Positions 1-9,882 of a stretch of 64,000 bases of DNA are shown here, one piece after another (positions within the stretch are counted from its first letter, which is position 1; each line of letters begins with the position of its first letter). The position numbers and the translations under genes were made by a program. The DNA is taken from NCBI RefSeq assembly GCF_964340395.1, contig NC_135560.1, forward strand, positions 10,351,098-10,415,097, given 5' to 3'. The notes below the pieces were generated by a model. That model did not search any database. It was not told the origin of the DNA and was given only the letters and a program-made list of their open reading frames with translations. Origin of the DNA: Glandiceps talaboti. Taxonomy: Eukaryota; Hemichordata; Enteropneusta; Spengelidae.

Positions 1-557
1 GGTAAAATTACTTTAATATTCAATACATAGCGTCAATTCATCAACTTCTCTGCACACAACGGACTGATGAAATTACCGATATGAATGCTAAAATCTTCTC
101 AACCAGAACCATCTGTCACTTTTGTTATCATCTTGGTAATCGCTGTGATGCGACATGCTCCGCGTTTTATTCAATATTATATCTTTTAAGTGGGTAACGT
201 TTTTAAAATCGTGCTTCGATCAATGAGAAAGCGACATAAACTGTGTGTCATTACTATTCAAATGATCTAGAATGATTGATAAGGTCACTTATCAATAACT
301 TTTGAATATAGATTTTTCGCTTTCAGGTGCGTGCTCGTTACGTTATTCTTTGTATTTCTGGAAAAAAGAAGTGAATTGCACCATTGAAAGACAGGTGGTG
401 TGGTATTACTGACTTGCACAATGTCATTAAATCTGAGCTACAAGCAGTCACTCTGGAATGCGATATGCCAATTCAATAATAATCATAAAGTCTATACGTC
501 ATTACATTGTTTTTAATGTGATAACACATGTAAAGGAAACATAAATATTGTTCATTA
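1..557. other. No feature recognised
   Basis: Unique-looking AT-rich DNA; no exon or repeat structure seen. Confidence 0.4.
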
Positions 558-926
558 GGCCAATAAAAAAGTTGTTTGGTTCGGGTTACCCGACTCCACC
601 TAGTTTTTCACGCCGAGCCTAAACTTGTTTTTTACGTATTCGAGAAAATAGCTAAAATCACGAAAATCGTGAAGTCTCACAAGAAATAGTGGGTGCGGAA
701 ACTGACATCAACTTAAAAAGACATTATAAAACTATTCTTCCAATCTGTAGTGGATATACATCTGATAGGAAGACATAAACAACACAGAGACCATTTGAAA
801 AACAATGGAAAACCTGAACTAGACGCCCACACATGAAAAAAATATAATAAAATAAAATAAAAATATCTACCTACTCCACCTATTTTTAAATTGAATTTAA
901 TCGAAACCACACAATTTATTTACGCC
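558..926 (+). mobile_element. Harbinger-like miniature inverted-repeat element, copy A
   Basis: 369 bp, bounded by GGCCAATAAAAAAGTTGTTT and the inverted end AAACCACACAATTTATTTAC-GCC, flanked by TTA on both sides (555-557 and 927-929). TWA target duplications and GGCC-starting ends are typical of PIF/Harbinger. There is no transposase; the element is non-autonomous. Confidence 0.7.
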
Positions 927-1180
927 TTATAGTGACAAATAAGTCTTAAAATGAGTACAGTCATTGACAAAAAAGTATTACTGATGACAAACAGTCATCT
1001 TTGAGTAATAGAGCAATCCAAAATGCGTTCACTTCGAGAAGATATAGAAGATAAGATCGACAATGCTTGCTCGTAAATGGACGTATGCTTGCCATGACTG
1101 TCGGTACCTTTTGAAAAAAAAATGTCGGTCAGGTGAGCAGCATGCTATCGTTCACATCGTAGTAAACGCGAGTCCTCGGA

Positions 1181-1393
1181 TTAACATATTTGTACAGCTG
1201 GTGTGCCGACCACTGTAATAGCTACTTGAATGGTCTCAATTGTAGATGATGGTATTTTTTCAACAACCGCTGTGAAAGAACGAGGGAAATCCACGCATAC
1301 ACTTCCATAGCATGGTTTCTCATACATAGGAGATCTGTAACATCCTTTCTGTAAAAGCATTCTAGCAGGGCTGTTAACACCTCTGTAGTAGCC
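1181..1393 (-). CDS. Terminal-exon-like segment, unknown protein
   Basis: On the minus strand, after a TAGTGACAG acceptor, 70 codons run to a TAA: GYYRGVNSPARMLLQKGCYR, SPMYEKPCYGSVCVDFPRSF, then a less polar tail TAVVEKIPSSTIETIQVAIT ending TPAVQIC. Four cysteines lie within the first 35 residues. The segment would be the last exon of a minus-strand gene, possibly the same gene as the segments at 7.8 and 8.8 kb. I do not recognise the family. Confidence 0.3.
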   Translation of the reverse strand, partial: GYYRGVNSPARMLLQKGCYRSPMYEKPCYGSVCVDFPRSFTAVVEKIPSSTIETIQVAITVVGTPAVQIC

Positions 1394-4084
1394 CTGTCAC
1401 TATTGCAGGGGTGTGGAAGTTTAGCTGTGTATTTTACCTACCCGTGGATAATTTGTATCATGTTTGCTCTGATTTGTCATATTCAGACAGAAGCTGTTTT
1501 GCATGTTTTAATAAAAAGCAAGAGTAGGTACACCTGCAGCGCCAGTCAGATGAGTGGGTCCATAATGTGATTGTCACAGTTTGTCTAAGATATTAAATAC
1601 TTACAATTCCTAATGATTGAAATCGAAAAATTATACTTTTATGTACTTTATTCATCCAGAAGTACCGATATCAAATATAACACTTGTGAGCTTTCATTTC
1701 TTATTAAAGTGGGTTTAATTTCCATAGGTTCTATCTGTTGACATTTACTCTTGTCACCATTTAAAGGGTATTTCCTCAGACACACGTACATTAAAATTCT
1801 TTCTTCAAATCTCTAGGGGAGTTAATCCTAGTTACAGCATGATTAGTCTATTGTAAAGTATAAACTGATATTTGTACAAAGGAACTTTTGCTTGATATGA
1901 GTAGCACCAATTTTGACACTTTGAAATCAATTCTTTTATATTAATTATATTCCAAACATAAGTCGATAAGGATGCAGCAGATTAGGGCGGTTTGGTATGT
2001 AATCCCAGAGTCACGATAATGTATAATCATATTATGCAGAAAGCAAAGTCTTTCTCAGCGCTGCATTTAATAAAATATTGACATGTTCATCGAAAAATGC
2101 ATTATAATTCACTCCTTGCAATCCTGTTAACAATAGAGTTCGTGGCATAGGATTTCCTGCTCAATGAAGATTTACCTTGGATTGTAGGATTATTGGTGAC
2201 AACCGTCACACAGCTGTCAAAATCCCAAAGAAATCTTTACCCAGTAAAAGTATTAGTATAAATATAGCTGACACTTCTACTGCGGTAGATTTCAGAAACT
2301 TCCTTTATCGATTTAAAAAAACAAATGAAATGGAACAACTCGACAGCGTTTATCCATGAAATAGAACATTCAAGCTGAATAATTTAAACGTATACAATGA
2401 ATAACAGAAATGAAAGTGTAAGTCTAATATGAAAATTGATTGACGTATGGACGAACATAATCACCTATTTTTCAATGCATTGGAAAATGTTTTAGATGGT
2501 CCCTCACTTCTTGTTAAAATTGTAAAATGTCAACCCATGCCAAAATACAGCAACGGAATCGGTCACGGTGTTTCTGTGTGATTCTACATTAAAGGAAGGC
2601 TAATTTCGTTTTAGATGTATTTCCTATCCATAGATACCAGATACCCACGAAATTCCTTTTGAATCGAACCTGGTACATGAAACCTTTATCTGAAATAGAG
2701 TTACAAATTGCCAATCTATCATGGGTAAGTAGACAACATTTGGAGTTACACACCTCATGAAACATTGCCCAAACAATGTTGAGGCCAACGTTGGGGTCCT
2801 CTTATTGTTTGTGTATGATAGTTCGATCCACAGCAGCTCTCACCTATGATAGAATTGCCCGTTTCCTGTAGCTGTATTTTAGAGAGGTCGTGTGCTAGCT
2901 GCAGAGTTAGTGAAAGCGGTTTTCCTTCCTGGTTTTATAATTGCTAATTTTAGCTGTAGGTAAACCAACCTTACTTTCTATCCCCTAGAACAACTTGTTC
3001 AATTTCTCGCTATCATTGACTGATTAACATAGCAAGCTTTGGTTTGCAACTGAATTCTTATTTTCCTACTGAGCTATTCAAGACGAGAGACCTCTAAGAT
3101 CTGAGATGCATAAATCAAGAGGTTTTTAAGGTTCTGAAATTCGATCTTAAATTCTGGTTATTACGTAATATCAAATTATATACTAAAAGTAGACATCATA
3201 TATACGATTTGTACACAGAATGACTAATAATGCTTAAAATACAAAACAGTAACATCGTATGTAAAGCCAGTATGAATATTTCAATTCCTAAATATCGCCA
3301 CCACAGCATCGTCGTTAACTAATGGTTTCTTTACGGCAACGTCCAGACGTACCGCCTACAGCATATTTTTCGTTGCGTCAGCGGAAAAACGAATTAAATA
3401 TTGTAAAATGAAAACCGCAGTACTCATTGCTCCCCGACATAACAATTAAATATGACATTTGCTGAGATTTGCCAGTTTTAGTCAAACAGAATTTTAAAGA
3501 TTGTTTGGTACTTGGTTTCACTGTACTAGTACACGTAGAGTAACGTAACGGTAGAGTTAAGAGTATATTCCTTGAAGACAATCTCAACAGACAATGATGC
3601 ATGGAATTCTATACTATTCCTGTTCATGAATTGGTATGTTGACGCAAATTTGCTCTTCAACGACTGTTTTAAATTAAGCATGGAGACAACAAGAATGACA
3701 CGAGGGAATATCGTCTTTCTTATCTATATAATAGTTTTAAAAGTTATTTTAAGTTCTTTCTAGACATATTCATTTACCGAAAACGACGACAGCATCGTTA
3801 GTGTTTATCTAACAAATTTTTTTTGAACTAACAAAATGTTTTTGATAATATCTAGAATTGAAATTGCATTTATCTACTAAGTCCCCGTTCAATACAAATG
3901 GAAGTTTCTGAACTGTGGAACAAATCCTAAAAGGTTTTACTTTACTCACACGCATGTTAATCACAAGTGTTATACCTTATGAATATCACACGCCATTACA
4001 TGATTTCTGACGACTATGGTCGATTAGGTGCATTTTGGTATATTTAATAGTAATTGAATAAATATTATATAATAATAGTTTTGA
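1394..4084. other. No feature recognised
   Basis: Possible intron or intergenic DNA between minus-strand exon candidates. Small frames at 2177, 3378 and 3572 show no protein-like pattern. Confidence 0.4.
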
Positions 4085-4715
4085 TAAAAATCACGTTTAT
4101 TTGAATATTAACCATCCTACTTAGGAGAGTTTGTTATGCTGAGTTGAACAAAGGGGGTCATTTTACTAACATCCGTTGCCATGGTAACCAAAACCACCAT
4201 AATGTGTGGATGGTTTTTCCAAAATTTGACTTAAAACATGGAAAAAATAAAAATTAATGAAAAAACTTCCTTGTTTTTGACATGCATGAGATGGGGCTAT
4301 CTGGTGTAACACAAATTGTCTAAAATAGGACAACTGTTTCCATGGAAACAGAGTAGAGTAAAAAATATGTTGGTTAAACACCTACATATCTGGAAAATAA
4401 CAAGGTAAATTTAATTATAACACAGTTTATTTGCATATGGACCACCTTTTAATGGGTAGTTTGGTATGCTGAGTTCAAAAATATTTATTATTTTAGGAAC
4501 ATCTGTTGCCATGGTAACCTAAATCACCATATTATGTATTATTTGACAAAATTTATGTAAAATTCGAAGAAAAAAATTCCTTACTTTTGGCATATACATG
4601 TATGCACTAGTGCTATCCATTGTAAGACAGATTATCTAAAATTGGAGAAGGGCTTCCATGGAAACAAAATACGCTTACAAATGCCATGTTTTAGTAAAAA
4701 ATACATCTGACATAC
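4085..4715 (+). repeat. Tandem duplication (about 315 bp units) with X-box-like palindromes
   Basis: Unit 1 (about 4085-4395) and unit 2 (about 4400-4715) align throughout. Each has GTTGCCATGGTAACC (4175-4189, 4505-4519) and a (G)TTTCCATGGAAAC-like palindrome (4336, 4653). The first motif is a perfect RFX-type X-box, but such motifs also occur passively in invertebrate repeats. Confidence 0.6.
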
Positions 4716-5497
4716 ACCTACAAACAAATGGGTTTGCTATTAAAATACCAAATATATGCTTATTCTAAGTCCAAATGAAATATGCAACTAGTGACAAACT
4801 GAGTGGTCGTAAACGCTTAACATGTATGTCAGAAGATCTGTGCCGATTACAAAGTCTAATTACGATCCCAAATTTTGAAGGGCCGGGCCCGACTACATTA
4901 CAACATGTCACGCGCAAGGAGGGTGCTACATGTACATACATAAACAAACTGGTGTGCGGGAATGTGAAGAAAATTATAGGCCTTCACTAGTTTTCTGTTA
5001 AATATTACATTAAAAGCTTGCAACCGTTAGCAATAATGACAGTATAACACAGAAATAATGATATACTGTGTGAAATTACGATTTAATACAAAATACTCAG
5101 CTTGAAAATACAACCCCATCTTGGCATATTCTTGTCCTTTTCAGTTGCGATGACATTTACAAACATGTACGTTAACGAAGTTATCGGCTCTACATACCTT
5201 TTGCTATGAACAAAGTTCAACTTTCCTTTCTTGGCAGTGTAAATCATACACATACGTAGTACATAAACTTCAGTTGAATATATGACATGATCGTGATGAA
5301 TAAGCAGTGTAATGTTCGATTACGTAGGTCTTTGAGTAATAAGGTCCGGTTTGACACAACATTGACAGTGTACCAAAATATCCATCCAAAGTTGCGTTCA
5401 AGGAACACTCTAACCATTCGCCCATCATGACTCCATTTAATCATGTATTTAGTTTATAAAATTAATTAACTAATTCAATTTATTTTATTTTATTCTT
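4716..5497. other. Unassigned DNA with a 71-codon plus frame
   Basis: The frame 4775-4990 (MKYATSDKLSGRKRLTC...) overlaps an antisense frame; neither is recognised. Only the SINE scrap at 5395 is called. Confidence 0.3.
5395..5434 (-). mobile_element. SINE family 1, 40-bp fragment
   Basis: GGAACACTCTAACCATTCGC followed by CCATCATGACTCCA matches the first half of the SINE head only. Too short for certainty. Confidence 0.3.
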
Positions 5498-5499
5498 TT

Positions 5500-5555
<56 letters not shown>

Positions 5556-5556
5556 T
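5498..5556. repeat. (TTTC)n microsatellite
   Basis: About 14 uninterrupted CTTT units, ending in a short TATC run. Confidence 0.9.
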
Positions 5557-6214
5557 ATATATCTATCTATAAATTTGACAGTTTATGGTGTGGGTACATG
5601 GTAAGGCTGGGGTCAGAATTTACAGCAGGGGAGCCTGGCAAGAAATGGGGGGGGGGCATGAAAAGTTGAGGGTTCAAAGAGGTCTGAAAGTGGGAGCAAA
5701 ATATTTTGCTCATGATTTGAACCAAATTAAACCTCAGGAGCGGTCGTTTACCGAGTAAATTAAAAAATTACTCGCAGCTTCGCCGCAATACTTTCTAAAG
5801 CCTATATTAAATGATGAGTTCAGTGACAGCCACACGAATGTATTTGTGTATGCCTTCCTCTGTCTGTCTGTCTGTCTGTATCTCTCTCTGGTATCTGTTT
5901 CCCATTCACTCTCTGCATACATTTAACCATAAGGCAGTCAATAGCCGAGCAAATGTGTCTGACTGCCAAAATATCTTTAGCTCTGAATAAGGTAAGTTAA
6001 AATGTTGGTAATATAGTCATACAGATGTATAATAATGTATTGACACGAGTAATTAGGGTATTGAAGACAATTTTAGAATACTCTATGGCTTTCAGTAATG
6101 TATCTGGTTTGACATCTTATGCCATTAAATGTCCTCCTACATGTCCTTATTCTTTAAAAATACTACTGTGGGAGGGGAAAACCTCTCTCACACCCTCCCC
6201 AGAATCAGGATTGA

Positions 6215-6300
6215 AATGTATGTATGTATGTATGTATGTATGTATGTATGTATGTATGTATGTATGTATGTGTGTGTGTGTATGTATGTATGTATGTATG

Positions 6301-6331
<31 letters not shown>
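6215..6331. repeat. (TATG)n microsatellite with TGTG core
   Basis: TATG units on both sides of a short TG tract. The 179-codon MYVC frame here is a repeat artefact. Confidence 0.9.
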
Positions 6332-6690
6332 CTTTGTTAAAAGTGGATGACAATTATATATTGGAATTGCATATCGACAAAGAGGTTTCATTAACATTCA
6401 CATCAGCTAGTTCTTTTTACCTTACATACAGCTTAGTTTACAGCAACAAGCAGCAGATCTCAAAGCAATGTAGTCACAGGGGCGAACACTTTGGGATGCG
6501 GGGAAGATTTACCATTCCCTGTAAGCCGCCTACCAGAATAATCACAACATCAACGACAAACTAAGATCCTTTGCAGCAAGAGGTCGATTAGAACTACTCC
6601 AGTGTGAGCCCCCCCCCCCCCCGCCGTCCCTTTACTATCCAACTACATACACAAAATCATGCAAAATCTGTTCTGTTGACATCCATCTGA

Positions 6691-7131
6691 AACAGCATCC
6701 TATGTACTCAATGGTTGTGCACAATTCCAGAAACTGTACCAACAAAGACATAATCGAATAGTTAATATAATCTATAAGAAAAGCCAAGATAGTAATGCTG
6801 ATAATCAGATATACACAGACATTCTCCTAAAACCCACACTTCTTCACCAAAACACACGTCCGGGCATTGGTGTCATCGACAAACAGAACAAAAAGACTTG
6901 GTTGATTGATTGAAATCGCCATTCCATTCGATGCTCATATTTCGAATGTTATATCACTAAGTTTGAGAAACACTTCACACTATCACTGGAAATAAATAAC
7001 TATGGGTTTCGCACTAAAGTTACCGTATTATTATGAGGAAGCCTTGGCAATATTCCTAACAGATTTACAAGTGGACTTGTGAAAGCCGGTTTGAATAAGA
7101 CATTGTACATTTATTGCAAAATGTTGCAGCA
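6691..7131 (+). mobile_element. Decayed LINE (non-LTR retrotransposon) C-terminal fragment
   Basis: The plus frames read ASYVLNGCAQFQKLYQQRHN, then RIVNIIYK, RPGIGVIDKQNKKTWLID, a stop, AIPFDAHI (frame shifted), and further on SLEINNYGF...KVTVLL, GSLGNIPNRFTSGLVKAGL. This matches the post-reverse-transcriptase region of non-LTR elements (HVLNxC...RHNxVL...RPDIxVxDKxNKxxWLIDxAIPxD...LWGxLGxIPxxL). Stops (TGA in WLID*, TGA in VTVLL*) and a frameshift show it is dead. The upstream reverse transcriptase is absent (5' truncation). The clade is not determined. Confidence 0.7.
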
Positions 7132-7332
7132 GTAGTTCCATAATTGGTTCTAGTAATATCTGGAGAAAGAGATGGAAGGGTTATAACTACTAACACACAA
7201 TAATTGCCTTGGTGATGCGGATAGTATGTTAAAATGCCATTTGAAATATTTCCTATTAGTTGCAGTGGGTACTCATTAACACTGTACCTGTACCTGCTAA
7301 TTTAATGTATTTTGGAAATAAAAATAAAATTA

Positions 7333-7546
7333 ATGTATGTATGTATGTATGTATGTATGTATGTATGTATGTATGTATGTATGTATGCCCGCCTGCCTGC
7401 CTGCCTGCCTGCCTGTCTGTCTGTCTGTCTGTCTGTATGTATGTATGTATGTATGTATGTATGTATGTATGTATGTATGTATGTATGTATGTATGTATTT
7501 ATGTATGTATGTATGTATGTATGTATGCATGCATGCATGCATGTGC
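7333..7546. repeat. Compound (TATG)(CTGC)(CTGT)(TATG) microsatellite
   Basis: TATG units, then CTGC at about 7388-7411, CTGT to about 7436, TATG again and GCAT at the end; a (GGTA)5 follows at 7566-7585. Confidence 0.9.
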
Positions 7547-7728
7547 AAGTGTTCGTGTAGATAATAGGTAGGTAGGTAGGTAGGATGAAGTAGGGGGATT
7601 GTGGAATTGTATATCCCCTAGTGTATCAATGTTAGACTGTCAGCAAACAAATCAAATCGAGTAAACTACTAGCATTCCATACAGCGTCAACAGAGATGTG
7701 TTTTACCTGAATTAATTCACTGCTAAGT

Positions 7729-7962
7729 TTAACATATGTGATACTTTCCACCATTGTGTGCTATAGCAAATACAGTAGTGATAATCAATAGTAAGGTACT
7801 GAAACCGCCAATATTTATATACCGCAGTCTATACCATCGTTTTATAGATATTGAAATCAGCAATACAAATAATGATACTGCTATCATAACATAGCATGTA
7901 CTACTAACATACACAGAGACGGAAATGAAAAATAACATTCTATAGTTCAGTAGGAGTTCCAT
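7729..7962 (-). CDS. Hydrophobic ORF with two possible membrane segments
   Basis: 77-codon ATG ORF. Residues about 9-39 (MLFFISVSVY...LLISISI) and about 51-68 (GGFSTLLLIITTVFAIAH) are hydrophobic and separated by the basic loop KRWYRLRY, a layout like the first two helices and first loop of a seven-helix receptor. An in-frame TGA lies six codons before the ATG. A weak acceptor (TGAACTATAG) and a possible donor (AATG|GTGGAA) could make it an internal exon. AT-rich DNA encodes hydrophobic runs by chance, so this is weak. Confidence 0.2.
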   Translation of the reverse strand: MELLLNYRMLFFISVSVYVSSTCYVMIAVSLFVLLISISIKRWYRLRYINIGGFSTLLLIITTVFAIAHNGGKYHIC

Positions 7963-8756
7963 GTAACAAAATACATATCATGGAGACTTGAAACGTTGAC
8001 ACCTTTCCTGTAACATCTCTAATTATATGTAAAACATATACGTGCTTGCACTATCAGGATGGAGTATATGGTACATTAAATGGTTTAAGCAAATCGTCTT
8101 TGTTGTGCTATTTAAAAAAAAGGCTTGTTTGAGGTTTGTACTGGAAGATTTAATACTTATCCAGCTAAGACAGGAATGTGTGTTTTCTTCCACTTTAATG
8201 GTCATTATATGACAAGCAATTCTCTACCAGTAACGAAATACATAAACATTAGGTATGGGCTAGTTTCTATGAAAAATGAACATTTTTCTACATTCAAACA
8301 TATGTAAATTTAAATAAATGCAATCTCTCAGTCCATTCGGAAGTATTACAATTTCCATTTTAACATCCTGAAATCACTAGTTAAATTTTTTTGTATACTG
8401 ATTAGACGAACTTGATCAAATAAAGTCACACCAGAAAATATATATGTAATGTGAAAACCGTTCCACGTATACAAGAACTGGTGACACTGAAATCAAGCAT
8501 AAGTGAATATATATACTTGATCCTCCTTTTAATGAGTAATGGAGATAGCAGACTAAGGTACTGAGTATTTTCATACTTCCGTTGTTACATTTAGCTTTGG
8601 TTTTAGTATACAGAACAACACGGACAAATCGACAACACAATATTATATCATACATGTAAAGAGCATATGGGAAATATACATTTATTAGCCAACGAAAACC
8701 AACAAAAATAAGTGGTGAATATGGTCTGTGATTAAGCAAACTCTTACATACCTTAC

Positions 8757-8934
8757 CTACTACCTTTCTTACGACACTGGAATGAATCACGTCTCCGTCT
8801 TGTGCAACAAATTTGAGACCGTACGTACTGGGAACAATGGAGAAGTTCTGTACATACACTTTGTAATACGATCGATAAACACGAGCGCTATTCGTCTCCG
8901 TTGATAGACTGAAGCGTCTGGCTTTCTGCTGCTC
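8757..8934 (-). CDS. Exon-like segment, unknown protein
   Basis: On the minus strand an open frame from 8934 reads EQQKARRFSLSTETNSARV, YRSYYKVYVQNFSIVPSTYG, LKFVAQDGDVIHSSVVRK. It ends in a cluster of good donors (AAG|GTAGTA, TAG|GTAAGG, AAG|GTATGT). The frame stays open to 8416, but the residues beyond the donors look like intron. Codon choice and CG content are higher than in the flanks. I do not recognise the family. The alternating hydrophobic pattern suggests beta structure. An NRF1-type site lies 290 bases upstream. Confidence 0.4.
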
Positions 8935-9221
8935 TCAAGGTTTTGGTCCAAAACGTCACTCTTTCACTGAGAATAAATTTTAGGTCGTCAGGGCAACCAC
9001 ATCTACATGATTGGAATCAAGGCAGGCAATGTATACACTCAAGTAGGGTGACACGTTGGTAACTCACAATGTATTGTCAAAGTGATCCGTGATATACAAG
9101 GAAGACAAAGGAATTATTCCAACAAAGTCAGTGGTAAAATCAAAACACATTAATTACTCGCCAGCGGATAGGATGGTTCCACGTCAACGTGAGAAGTAAT
9201 ATAATAATACAACCGGTTATT

Positions 9222-9236
9222 TGCGCATGCGCTGCG
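9222..9236. promoter_or_regulatory. NRF1-type palindrome
   Basis: TTTGCGCATGCGCTGCGG contains the full NRF1 consensus YGCGCATGCGCR. In animals this site is strongly promoter-associated. It lies about 290 bases upstream of the minus-strand exon-like segment ending at 8934. Confidence 0.35.
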
Positions 9237-9498
9237 GCTGTCACCACATTAGAGATACATAGAGTTTTCCGAAGTTCATCTGACCACTTTTAAACTGTAA
9301 CTTAATGTCTACCAAACACTCACTTTTTATGTACGGTGTACCATGTATTAGTTTGACAGAATACGTACGTCTTCATGTAATAGCATGAATTAAGCTGAAT
9401 CTGGCCTATAATAACCCGTGATAGTTACATCTCTGCTTCTTTTTTCCCGCCTTTTTTTCAAAAGTCAAGTTTTATTTTCTTTTACTTTATCCTTTTTA

Positions 9499-9879
9499 GG
9501 CCCAAGAGAAAAATTGTGTGGTTCCGATTACGCTCAATTTTAGAATAGGTGGGTAGGTAGATTTTTTTAGTTTATTTCATTTTTTATATTTTTTTCATGT
9601 GTTCAGGTTTCCCATTGTTCTCCAAATGGTCTCTGTGTTATTTATTTCTTCCTATCAGATGTACAGCCATTACAGATCTAGATTGGGAGAACAGTTTTAT
9701 AGTGTCCTTTTAAGTTGATATCAGTTTAAACATCCACTATTTCTCGTGAGACTTAAAAAAAAAAAAAAATTGCGATTTTATTATTATTTTTCTCGAATAC
9801 GTAAAAAAAAGTTCAGGGTCGGCAGTGAAAAACTAGGTGGGGTCGGGTAACTGGAACCAAAAAGTTATGTTTTTAGGCC
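9499..9879 (-). mobile_element. Harbinger-like miniature element, copy B (inverted)
   Basis: 381 bp reverse-complement copy of the element at 558-926, with good identity through the Gs/Ts-rich middle (for example GGTTTCCCATTGTTCTCCAA against the complement of copy A). TTA duplications at 9496-9498 and 9880-9882. No coding capacity. Confidence 0.7.
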
Positions 9880-9882
9880 TTA

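Noticed and set aside
6025-6564. 179-codon plus frame (MYVC repeats)
   Set aside because: Most of it is translated TATG microsatellite; all frames on both strands are open through the repeat.
8416-8756. Continuation of the minus frame beyond the donors
   Set aside because: After the donor cluster the peptide becomes hydrophobic and tyrosine/isoleucine-rich, as expected of intron translation.
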